A DNA stretch of 7,652 bases from Filomicrobium sp. (GTDB lineage: Bacteria; Pseudomonadota; Alphaproteobacteria; Rhizobiales; Hyphomicrobiaceae): contig JAJFHK010000181.1 in NCBI GenBank assembly GCA_021775655.1, positions 1 through 7,652 on the forward strand, read 5' to 3'. Every line of letters starts with the position of its first letter. Within the stretch, counting starts at the first letter, position 1. The translations under genes were made by a program, and so were the position numbers. A model generated the notes under the pieces. The model was not told where the DNA came from and made no database searches. It saw only the letters and a list, made by a program, of their open reading frames with translations. Positions 1-7,650 of the stretch are shown here, piece after piece.

Positions 1-755
1 CCGCAGAACTGCACCGCACAACACGCGGCCTGATCGCCTACGGGCTCGACAAAGTCGACCCCGAGAAAGACATCAAGATCACTCTTGTCGAAGCCCAGCC
101 CCGCATACTGCCGGCTTTGCCTGAGAAACTATCCAAGGCGACCTCCGACATCCTTGAAGGTCTGGGAGTTGAGATACGAGCGGGCTCGTATGTGACTGAA
201 GTCAGCGACAAGGGTGTGACGCTGAAGACCGGCGAATTCATCCCCTCAGAATTGGTTGTGTGGGCGGCCGGCGTGAAAGGTCCCGAGGTGCTCGCAAAGC
301 TTGACGGCCTCGAAGTAACGAAGGGCAACCTACTTGTTATCAAGGATACGTTGGAAACGACACGCGACTCGAACATTTTTGCGCTTGGAGATTGCACCTA
401 TTTGTTGCCGGAAGGGGAGGATGAAGCAATCCCTCCACGCGCCCAGGCAGCTCACCAGCAAGCCTCCCTCATCTACAAGCAAATCCGCCGTCGCATGGCT
501 GGCGAAAATCTTAAACCGTTCAAGTATCACGACTTCGGCTCACTCATTTCGCTGGGACAATATTCGACTGTCGGTAGCTTGATGGGCTTTATTTCAGGTA
601 AGTCCATGTGGGTTGAAGGGCTGTTCGCCAAGCTGATGTACCGCATGCTCTACAAGATGCATCAGACCGCCCTGCATGGGTATTCCAAGGTGATTCTCGA
701 CACCATCGCTCGCACCATTAACCGGCGGACCGAACCCCCAATCAAGCTTCATTAA
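1..755 (+). CDS. ndh: Type II NADH:quinone oxidoreductase (NDH-2), C-terminal part, 5' end outside window
   Basis: This is a single-subunit, non-proton-pumping flavoprotein of the inner face of the cytoplasmic membrane. It passes electrons from NADH to quinone. The reading frame is open from base 3, and 250 residues are visible, ending in TAA at 753-755. The N-terminal FAD-binding region and the GxGxxG of the NADH domain lie upstream of the window. Visible in order: the end of the NADH-binding fold with LVEA at fragment residues 28-31, whose Glu is the usual ribose-binding acid; VVWAAGVKG (85-93); the second FAD motif NIFALGDCTYL (124-134); PPRAQAAHQQA (144-154); GSLISLGQYSTVGSLMG (179-195); and an amphipathic membrane-anchoring tail with MYRMLYKMHQTALHGY (212-227) ending in KLH. 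The order and spacing match E. coli Ndh closely, including the final KLH. A gap of 112 bases separates it from the next gene and contains no clear terminator. Confidence 0.93.
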   Translation, partial: AELHRTTRGLIAYGLDKVDPEKDIKITLVEAQPRILPALPEKLSKATSDILEGLGVEIRAGSYVTEVSDKGVTLKTGEFIPSELVVWAAGVKGPEVLAKLDGLEVTKGNLLVIKDTLETTRDSNIFALGDCTYLLPEGEDEAIPPRAQAAHQQASLIYKQIRRRMAGENLKPFKYHDFGSLISLGQYSTVGSLMGFISGKSMWVEGLFAKLMYRMLYKMHQTALHGYSKVILDTIARTINRRTEPPIKLH

Positions 756-867
756 TTCTTTCAGCCAAGCGAACTTGGGCGGATAGGGCGGAACGCGCGG
801 CAGCTCCGCAGGCATCTTGTGAATCCCTGGGATGACAGCGCGCCACCGCGACGCTATCTGATGAGCC

Positions 868-2757
<1,890 letters not shown>

Positions 2758-2779
2758 GGCGAGTTGAAGCGACTGTACT

Positions 2780-2818
2780 GGGACAACCGACCACAGCAAT
2801 CTAACTTGCTTCGGTCCC
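2780..2818 (+). other. Imperfect stem-loop between the ABC-F gene and glsA
   Basis: The sequence can fold as GGGAC (2780-2784) with GTCCC (2814-2818), CGA (2788-2790) with TCG (2811-2813), and AGCAA (2795-2799) with TTGCT (2806-2810) around a six-base loop. Unpaired bases AAC and CCAC occur on the 5' side only. The 3' arm runs into more C residues, not T, so it is not a classic intrinsic terminator. It could slow polymerase after the ABC-F gene or be a structured part of the glsA leader, ending about 48 bases before the glsA start. I could not calculate the folding energy. Confidence 0.3.
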
Positions 2819-2866
2819 CCCGCGAGGCTTTCCGCTCACTCTCAATTCACAAACTGAGGCATCGAA

Positions 2867-3796
2867 TTGTCCAAGCTCAATCAGGTCGTAACGGAAATCG
2901 TTGAAGAAATGCGCGCACGGGAGGATCGCGGCATCGTTGCAAGCTACATTCCCGAACTTGGGCGGGTAGACCCTCAAAACTTCGGGATGACTGTCATCGA
3001 TGCCGAAGGAAGTCTTTACTCTGGAGGAGATTGCGAAACACCATTCTCGATACAGTCAATCTCCAAGGTCTTCACCTTGACCCTGGCGCTTGGCAAAATC
3101 GGAGAACGTCTCTGGGAACGCGTTGGCCGGGAACCATCGGGCAGCCCCTTCAACTCGATTGTGCAGCTCGAAGCTGAGCAAGGCATTCCGCGAAACCCGT
3201 TCATCAATGCCGGAGCAATTGCCGTTACCGACGTGATATTGTCTGGGAGTCAGCCTCGCGAAGCGCTTGGCGAAATCATAAGGTTTATGCAGTTCCTTGC
3301 CGATGATTCATCGATAATAATAGATCACACCGTCGCAGCCTCAGAGCAGCAACACCGGTATCGCAACAGTGCGCTTGCCAACTATATGAAGTCCTACGGC
3401 GTGCTGAAAAATGACGTCGAGAAAACTCTCGGTGTCTATTTCCATCACTGCGCTATCGCCATGTCATGCAGACAGCTTGCAATGGCCGCACGTTTCCTCG
3501 CTCACGCAGGGCTGAACCCGGCAACAGGTTGTTCAATCGTCATTCCGGACCGTGCGCGGCGTATAAATGCCGTTATGCTAACGTGCGGCCATTACGATGG
3601 CTCAGGCGAATTCGCTTACCGTGTTGGCCTGCCTGGAAAGAGCGGCGTCGGCGGCGGAATTTTGGCCGTCGCGCCAGGCTTGGCTTCAATCGCCGTCTGG
3701 TCGCCGGGCCTCGACGCAGCCGGCAACTCGCATCTCGGCCGCATCGCGCTCGAGCGCCTGTCCCAGCGGATGGGCTGGTCCATCTTCGGACCGTGA
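2867..3796 (+). CDS. glsA: Glutaminase (glutaminase A, serine-dependent beta-lactamase fold)
   Basis: This enzyme hydrolyses L-glutamine to L-glutamate and ammonia in the cytoplasm. The 309 residues align along their whole length with E. coli YneH/GlsB (308). The catalytic pair sits in SIQSISK (61-67): Ser64 is the nucleophile and Lys67 the general base, corresponding to Ser66 and Lys69 of YneH. Other active-site residues are present: Asn114 in NPFINAGA, Glu160, Asn167 in RNSALA, Tyr191 in YFHHCA, Tyr243 and Val261 in KSGVGGGI. The start is TTG 2867. A TGA in frame at 2855 excludes a longer form, and GAGG at 2856-2859 gives a ribosome binding site seven bases upstream. The TTG start and modest binding site suggest limited translation. 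It follows the ABC-F gene by 109 bases, and its own promoter is not obvious. It converges on the gstI-like gene, with GSII just beyond, so a gene that uses glutamine sits beside the one that makes it. Confidence 0.95.
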   Translation: MSKLNQVVTEIVEEMRAREDRGIVASYIPELGRVDPQNFGMTVIDAEGSLYSGGDCETPFSIQSISKVFTLTLALGKIGERLWERVGREPSGSPFNSIVQLEAEQGIPRNPFINAGAIAVTDVILSGSQPREALGEIIRFMQFLADDSSIIIDHTVAASEQQHRYRNSALANYMKSYGVLKNDVEKTLGVYFHHCAIAMSCRQLAMAARFLAHAGLNPATGCSIVIPDRARRINAVMLTCGHYDGSGEFAYRVGLPGKSGVGGGILAVAPGLASIAVWSPGLDAAGNSHLGRIALERLSQRMGWSIFGP

Positions 3797-3804
3797 TCAC
3801 GGTC
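3789..3804. repeat. Perfect 16-bp palindrome over the glsA stop codon
   Basis: GACCGTGA (3789-3796) is followed directly by its exact reverse complement TCACGGTC (3797-3804). The TGA stop of glsA is at 3794-3796. No T tract follows on either strand, so it is not a standard terminator. It could be a protein-binding site or chance. Confidence 0.45.
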
Positions 3805-3899
3805 GCAAAGCAGCGTCGAACGCAAGCGACATTCGCAAGGGCTGATGTTTCAGACCGAACTTGATTTGACGGGTCGGTGGCAGATTACGAATCCGGCGT

Positions 3900-4091
3900 T
3901 CAGTGCTTTTTCGTTCGCTCTGCCTTTGCCATGGCGTCGCCGTGGTACCAGCATGCCCCGTAATCAATCGTGGGAGTGGCCACTACCGGCTTCTGTGCCG
4001 TGCGATCCATCCGCAACGAGCTTGTTTTCCCGCTCCTTCCGCCCAAAGGAAATGCATATATTTTCGCCGTTTTCTTTTCTGTCGTTTCCAT
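3900..4091 (-). CDS. gstI: GstI-like glutamine synthetase translational inhibitor (DUF2735 family)
   Basis: This is a small basic cytosolic protein of 63 residues. It carries the two conserved blocks of the rhizobial DUF2735 family: AKIYAFPLGGR at residues 9-19 and GACWYHGDAM at 45-54, separated by a variable Ser/Arg/Pro-containing stretch and followed by a Lys/Arg-rich tail. In Rhizobium leguminosarum the gene divergent from glnII, gstI, encodes a protein of about this size that inhibits translation of glnII mRNA. Position, orientation and sequence blocks all agree here, so the same role is inferred. The ATG at 4091-4089 has AAAGG (complement of 4100-4104) eight bases upstream. A TATAAT box (4204-4209, minus strand) predicts a leader of roughly 105 bases. 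The gene converges on glsA across 103 bases with no clear terminator. Longer open frames on the plus strand here lack family features and are shadows. Confidence 0.86.
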   Translation of the reverse strand: METTEKKTAKIYAFPLGGRSGKTSSLRMDRTAQKPVVATPTIDYGACWYHGDAMAKAERTKKH

Positions 4092-4109
4092 TTCTGTGGC
4101 CTTTCAATT

Positions 4110-4125
4110 CGGTTGGGTCGTTGCA
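4110..4125 (+). promoter_or_regulatory. Weak sigma-54-like -24/-12 candidate toward glnII
   Basis: GG at 4111-4112 and GC at 4123-4124 have the exact 12-base offset required for sigma-54 promoters, and the -12 block TTGCA is perfect. The -24 block (CGGTTG against TGGCAC) matches poorly beyond GG. It is the only properly spaced GG/GC pair I found on the plus strand of this gap. A start near 4136 would give glnII a long leader. Confidence 0.3.
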
Positions 4126-4174
4126 AACGCCCAAGCCAACTACATGTTTCGCATTATCTCTCAGATTCTACGGC

Positions 4175-4202
4175 TGTGCAAATGATAAGCATCAATTGCA
4201 CA
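4175..4202. promoter_or_regulatory. 28-bp dyad, likely operator at the gstI start
   Basis: TGTGCAAATGAT (4175-4186) and ATCAATTGCACA (4191-4202) are inverted repeats that match at 11 of 12 positions around a four-base centre (AAGC). The outer seven bases TGTGCAA/TTGCACA are perfect. The dyad abuts the minus-strand -10 box and covers the predicted gstI transcription start (about 4197), a typical place for a repressor. The TGCA cores suggest NtrC, but they are 20 bases apart rather than the usual 13, so the protein is uncertain. A hairpin at the 5' end of gstI mRNA is also possible. Confidence 0.55.
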
Positions 4203-4203
4203 C

Positions 4204-4209
4204 ATTATA
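4204..4209 (-). promoter_or_regulatory. Predicted -10 box of the gstI promoter
   Basis: The minus strand reads TATAAT exactly. No good TTGACA-like -35 is found 16-18 bases upstream (the sequence there is AATATG at 17-base spacing), and there is no extended -10 TG. The promoter may be intrinsically weak. It would start transcription near 4197, inside the 28-bp dyad. Confidence 0.45.
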
Positions 4210-4273
4210 GGCTATTGAAATTGCTGCATATTTTGCTGGCAATTCTGCTCAAGTTGCACTTTTATGAACGAGC

Positions 4274-4280
4274 AGGAGGG
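4274..4280 (+). promoter_or_regulatory. Strong ribosome binding site before the extended glnII frame
   Basis: AGGAGGG lies five bases before ATG 4286 and is a near-perfect Shine-Dalgarno sequence. It is the strongest in the window and argues that translation really begins at 4286, 276 bases before the usual GSII start. Confidence 0.7.
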
Positions 4281-4285
4281 CAGCA

Positions 4286-4561
4286 ATGTTCAGAAAACTT
4301 GGCCGCTGGCTCAGGCCAGAACCTGAGTCCCCACGCCAGCATGCCGCAGTGCAAAGCACGGAATTATTGCCGAGTGCGGGAGAAGTTGAGCCACCAACTG
4401 TCGACGCTGAATTAACGAATTCAAGCGTCCTACCAGGCCCGGCAAACCAGATATCCGAACCACAGCCGGTCGCAGCGCCACCCGCAGCCACGCCACCGGC
4501 ACCAACACCAGAAAAATCTGAGAATTCACCAGTCATCGTCAACAACGAGGAGAATCCCGCT
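4286..4561 (+). other. In-frame, proline-rich N-terminal extension or translated leader of glnII
   Basis: There are 92 sense codons from ATG 4286 directly into the GSII frame with no stop. The predicted segment begins with a short basic, possibly amphipathic helix (MFRKLGRWLRP). A low-complexity, probably disordered linker with 18 prolines and many Ala, Glu and Ser residues follows. By hand count about half its third positions are G or C, so coding bias is not strong. Other frames here are also open for long stretches, so openness alone is weak evidence; the strong AGGAGGG site is the better argument. Typical GSII proteins lack this part. It may be a real extension giving a 439-residue GSII, a second isoform, or a leader whose translation affects glnII and the GstI response. 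I do not recognise a domain in it. Confidence 0.5.
4547..4552 (+). promoter_or_regulatory. Internal ribosome binding site for the canonical GSII start
   Basis: GAGGAG ends nine bases before ATG 4562, where homology to GSII begins (MTKFKLEYIW). This supports direct initiation at the canonical start even though the upstream frame is open. Confidence 0.6.
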
Positions 4562-5605
4562 ATGACAAAATTCAAGCTTGAGTACATCTGGCTGGACGGT
4601 TATGAGCCCGTGCCAAATCTTCGTGGCAAAACACAAATCAAAGAATTTTCTGCCTTTCCGTCACTTGAGGAACTTCCTTTATGGGGTTTCGATGGCAGCT
4701 CAACGATGCAGGCGGATGGCAGCAGCTCCGACTGCGTTCTTAAGCCTATCCGAGTATTCCCTGACAGCGAGCGCAAGAACGGCGTCCTCGTTCTTTGCGA
4801 AGTGATGATGCCTGACGGGGTTACACCTCATGCTACCAATAAGCGTGCGACAATCCTTGACGATGACGGAGCTTGGTTTGGCTTCGAGCAAGAATATTTC
4901 TTCTACAAAGACGGCCGCCCACTGGGTTTTCCATCGAGCGGATTCCCAGAACCACAAGGCAAGTATTATACGGGCGTCGGCTATAGCCAGATCGGCAGCA
5001 TCGCCCGCCAAATCGTCGAGGACCATCTGGATGCTTGCTTGGCCGCCGGCATCAACCACGAGGGCATCAACGCCGAGGTAGCCAAAGGACAGTGGGAATT
5101 CCAGATCTTTGGCAAAGGCTCAAAGCGTGCGGCGGACGAGATGTGGATGGCCCGTTATCTCTTGCAGCGGCTTGGCGAGAAGTACGGCGTTGACATTGAG
5201 TATCACTGCAAGCCGCTGGGCGACACCGATTGGAACGGCTCCGGTATGCACGCCAACTTCTCGACGACTCACTTGCGCGAAATCGGAGGCAAAGAGTACT
5301 TCGAACAACTGATGGCTGCATTCGAAGCCAATTGCGCCGACCACATCGCCGTCTACGGCCCAGATAATCACATGCGCCTGACGGGGTTGCACGAGACGCA
5401 GCGTATCGACCAGTTCAGCTGGGGGATCGCTGACCGCGGCGCTTCCATTCGCGTGCCGCATAGCTTCGCGAACAACGGATACAAGGGTTATCTGGAAGAC
5501 CGCCGGCCTAACTCGCAAGGCGATCCATACCAGATTGCATCCCAAATTCTGAAAACCGTCGCATCGGTAGCGACCGCTGCCGGGTTGAGCAGCTCGGCCG
5601 CCTAA
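4562..5605 (+). CDS. glnII: Glutamine synthetase II (eukaryote-like GSII)
   Basis: GSII joins ammonia to glutamate using ATP to make glutamine. It is a soluble oligomer related to eukaryotic GS and is not controlled by adenylylation as GSI is. From ATG 4562 the protein is 347 residues, the normal rhizobial GSII length. Visible in order: the beta-grasp region with WGFDGSSTMQADG (41-53); FGFEQEYFFY (106-115) with metal-binding glutamates; GINHEGINAEVAKGQWEFQ (163-181), including Glu167 and Glu172; the ATP/metal signature KPLGDTDWNGSGMHANFS (217-234); GPDNHMRLTG (266-275); and the substrate-binding ADRGASIRVP (290-299) followed by YLEDRRPNSQGDPY (310-323). The frame stays open upstream to ATG 4286, so the translated product may carry 92 extra residues. 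It is transcribed away from the gstI-like gene and ends in TAA before a strong terminator. By analogy with Rhizobium it should be induced under nitrogen limitation through NtrC and limited by GstI. Confidence 0.96.
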   Translation: MTKFKLEYIWLDGYEPVPNLRGKTQIKEFSAFPSLEELPLWGFDGSSTMQADGSSSDCVLKPIRVFPDSERKNGVLVLCEVMMPDGVTPHATNKRATILDDDGAWFGFEQEYFFYKDGRPLGFPSSGFPEPQGKYYTGVGYSQIGSIARQIVEDHLDACLAAGINHEGINAEVAKGQWEFQIFGKGSKRAADEMWMARYLLQRLGEKYGVDIEYHCKPLGDTDWNGSGMHANFSTTHLREIGGKEYFEQLMAAFEANCADHIAVYGPDNHMRLTGLHETQRIDQFSWGIADRGASIRVPHSFANNGYKGYLEDRRPNSQGDPYQIASQILKTVASVATAAGLSSSAA

Positions 5606-5659
5606 AGGATTACCTACTGGGGCACTAAGCGTCGTTGCTCTCCCCGAAAAACGGCGTCT

Positions 5660-5702
5660 GCGTGGGATGCAGGATTGGAGCCTGCATCCCACGCTTTTTT
5701 TT
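5660..5702 (+). terminator. Strong intrinsic terminator of glnII
   Basis: A perfect 14-bp stem (5660-5673 with 5681-5694) encloses a seven-base loop (5674-5680) and is followed by eight T residues (5695-5702). It lies 54 bases after the glnII stop and 11 bases before the end of the convergent EamA gene. On the minus strand the same stem is followed, after about eight bases, by a run of five T, so it may also partly stop transcripts of the GNAT/EamA operon. Confidence 0.95.
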
Positions 5703-5713
5703 GATGAATTCTC

Positions 5714-6805
5714 TTAAACACCGCGGAATGTTTCCCGCGCCTCGATCTCCATCATCTCACTGCTGGTAAGCCGTTTCGCTTCACTTCGCTGGCGCTCCAG
5801 CCGCTTTTCGTACCAGCCACCGGCCTGCGCTATAAATATTCCTGCGAGAATAATGGGGCCACCCGTCACAATAGCGGGGCCTGGCACTTCGCCGAGAAGC
5901 AGGAACGCGAAGATTACAGCAGCAATTGGTGAAAATGACTGCGCCAGCGCTACGTCCTGACCCCGAGCGTTGCGCACGCCGAGCAGGAACAATGTCTGTC
6001 CGCCCGCAACAATCACAATCCCGTAGAGCAACATCCATTGCCACACGATCGGTGCAAGTACGTCGGCGAAGTGGATCGGGCCGAAAAAGTGGTAAGCCCA
6101 GAGAAAGTAGATGATTGCACCAACGACCATGCGCAGTACCGCAAAGATTCCAAACGGTACTGACTTCAGCCAGACCTTGGACAACAGCGTGCCCAACGCG
6201 AGTGCGAGTGCCGTCATCAGCGCATAGACTTCTCCTTTTCCGAACATCAGGCCGCCTGATTCGACACCGCTGAGGTAGAGAATCGCTAGGACCCCGGCAA
6301 AGGAAATCGCCGAACCCGCAATCCCCCACCCATCCGGACGGTCATTGAGGAAAACGGTTGCCAAGACCATGAAGACGATCGGTTCGATGCGCCCCAGAAA
6401 GACGACATTCGATACCGTTGTATTCTCAAGGGCCAGAAACCCCAGAGCGGGTGCCAATGCGCCCGCAAGCACACCCATCACGAGAATACCGGCCCAGTCG
6501 TTGAAACTCAGGCGCTTGAAATTCGCTTTCGTCCAGTCTTTCCGGTGAAGCACGAAGAGCGATAGGGCGGCAATAATATTGCCGACGAACAGCACATTGC
6601 AGAAGCTGATCGGGTTTCGCCCATCGATTGGGTTTGCGGCCCCGATCTCGGTCAAAAGCGTGACGACGGATTTAGCCAGGGCGAAGATCGCCAGCGACAT
6701 CCAAATCATCACGGCGGCACTCGCAACTGGGCGGCTCGTCGCCGCGCTGAAGGATTTAGATGTGCCAGCCACCGCGTTCGTTACCTGCTCAGTGGCTTTG
6801 TTCAC
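5714..6805 (-). CDS. EamA/DMT superfamily permease
   Basis: This 363-residue inner-membrane protein has about ten hydrophobic segments, roughly at residues 32-52, 67-88, 105-125, 133-153, 161-180, 190-209, 216-236, 253-275, 285-304 and 310-330. That is the two-times-five EamA repeat of drug/metabolite transporters. Each half shows the family pattern before its last two helices: LGRIEPIVFMVLATVFLNDRP (137-157), and ALAQSFSPIAAVIFAFLLLGE (286-306). An N-terminal tail of about 30 residues and a charged C-terminal tail (334-363) are probably cytoplasmic. The start is GTG (6805-6803). Its first four bases GTGA overlap the TGA stop of the upstream acetyltransferase, and AGGTGG just upstream inside that gene serves as a ribosome binding site, so translation is probably coupled. 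DMT members export or import amino acids, nucleosides or other metabolites; the substrate cannot be read from the sequence. Confidence 0.9.
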   Translation of the reverse strand: MNKATEQVTNAVAGTSKSFSAATSRPVASAAVMIWMSLAIFALAKSVVTLLTEIGAANPIDGRNPISFCNVLFVGNIIAALSLFVLHRKDWTKANFKRLSFNDWAGILVMGVLAGALAPALGFLALENTTVSNVVFLGRIEPIVFMVLATVFLNDRPDGWGIAGSAISFAGVLAILYLSGVESGGLMFGKGEVYALMTALALALGTLLSKVWLKSVPFGIFAVLRMVVGAIIYFLWAYHFFGPIHFADVLAPIVWQWMLLYGIVIVAGGQTLFLLGVRNARGQDVALAQSFSPIAAVIFAFLLLGEVPGPAIVTGGPIILAGIFIAQAGGWYEKRLERQRSEAKRLTSSEMMEIEARETFRGV

Positions 6806-7650
6806 ACTTGGCCACCTAATTCCAGATAGATCGCCGTCTGATCCATCAGCGGATGCATGCCAAATTTAGTGTTCGTGTGCAACGCAACGACATTCGTCGG
6901 GCTCACAACGGCGATGATGCTTCGCGCACCAAGTTTCCGGTGAGCTTCGAGTAGGCTGGCTGCCGTAATGGCGGAACCCAATCCGTGGCCTTGCGCGTCC
7001 GGATGCACGGAAACACCGACAAGGATCGAGGTGTCCATGAACTCCGGCCCGGCATCTGACAGGTCAACGGTCGTTGCTGATGCCAGAAGTTTGCCATCAC
7101 CGTCATGGAAGACAACCGTCGAGACGTTCCCGTGATCGCCGCGCATAAACGCACCGGGCAGAGGGGTGAGCCCGACGGCGATCTGCAAATCCTGCACGTC
7201 TCGAAGATCGGAAGCACTAGGATCTTCACCTAAGTTGGAAATTCGCCCACGTGACGATCTGGCGAATTTCGAAACAACAGATTTGGCAGCGGCAACGAAT
7301 GCAGTTTCATCGGCGCCGATAATCGGCATCGCACCCGAAATTTCAGCACCTAGCGATCGGGTCGATTCGGCCGCTGCAAGAGTTGCCTCTCGCGGTCCCA
7401 TAACCAGTACGCGGCGAAAATCACCAACGAGCTGCGAAAGGTATTGGTGATCGAGAGTTGCGAGAAAAGCGGCTACCGAGCGTCCGAATGAGACCGCCCC
7501 GTCAAGGCCGCTAAGCTTATTGCGCTTACGGTGAATAAGTTTTTGTGCCAGTTGCTGCAAGTGGGTTCCGGCCGGTTCAATGCCGGAGTGGGTACTGCGG
7601 CTTGCGCGCCCTACCAACGGTGTCGAGATGCTTGCTTGGTGCATTGACAT
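6802..7650 (-). CDS. GNAT family N-acetyltransferase with an unassigned N-terminal half
   Basis: The C-terminal part, about residues 150-282, has a GNAT fold pattern. An acetyl-CoA-binding motif A is visible as VSVHPDAQGHGLGSAI (213-228, loop QGHGLG 220-225). A following helix LLEAHRKLG (233-241), a strand and NVVALHTNTKFGMHPL (253-268) form the usual motif B region. GNAT enzymes move the acetyl group of acetyl-CoA to an amine; the substrate is unknown. Residues 1-150 have no motif I recognise and could be a degenerate second GNAT unit or a substrate domain. The start ATG (7650-7648) is at the window edge. A second ATG lies two codons inside, and the true start could be further upstream outside the window. 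It overlaps the EamA permease by four bases (GTGA), so the two are co-translated. Confidence 0.8.
   Translation of the reverse strand: MSMHQASISTPLVGRASRSTHSGIEPAGTHLQQLAQKLIHRKRNKLSGLDGAVSFGRSVAAFLATLDHQYLSQLVGDFRRVLVMGPREATLAAAESTRSLGAEISGAMPIIGADETAFVAAAKSVVSKFARSSRGRISNLGEDPSASDLRDVQDLQIAVGLTPLPGAFMRGDHGNVSTVVFHDGDGKLLASATTVDLSDAGPEFMDTSILVGVSVHPDAQGHGLGSAITAASLLEAHRKLGARSIIAVVSPTNVVALHTNTKFGMHPLMDQTAIYLELGGQV

Larger units (their letters stand above)
4092..4285. promoter_or_regulatory. Divergent gstI/glnII control region
   Basis: These 194 bases separate the gstI start from the first possible start of the glnII reading frame. The stretch is AT-rich compared with its neighbours. The word TGCA occurs at 4122, 4177, 4197, 4225 and 4255; it is the core of NtrC half sites (TGCAC...GTGCA), although no full 17-bp NtrC consensus is present. 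The closest is 4225-4241, TGC and GCA separated by 11 bases. Rhizobial glnII genes are known to be driven by NtrC and sigma-54. Individual elements are listed separately. Confidence 0.7.

Noticed and set aside
764..780. Small stem CCAAG/CTTGG after ndh as a terminator
   Set aside because: The stem is only five pairs and no T run follows on the plus strand.
3845..4210. Open frame of 121 codons on the plus strand opposite gstI
   Set aside because: Its translation is rich in Phe, Ser and Pro and has no family pattern, while the opposite strand carries the conserved DUF2735 blocks in a 63-codon gene with a ribosome binding site.
4237..4258. TGGCA (4237-4241) and TTGCA (4254-4258) as a sigma-54 promoter for glnII
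   Set aside because: The blocks are 17 bases apart start to start, six more than the strict sigma-54 spacing allows.
3903..4415. Open frame of 170 codons on the plus strand across gstI and the glnII upstream region
   Set aside because: It overlaps gstI, the divergent control region and the glnII extension in another frame, and the Cys/His/Arg-rich product is typical of an out-of-frame reading.
4249..4587. Open frame of 112 codons on the minus strand opposite the glnII extension
   Set aside because: Its Gly/Ala/Ser-rich product mirrors the proline- and alanine-rich codons on the plus strand, and I see no recognisable domain. It does show that open frames are common here, which weakens the case for the extension.
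5120..5692. Open frame of 190 codons on the minus strand inside glnII
   Set aside because: It is antisense to conserved GSII sequence and starts within the glnII terminator stem.
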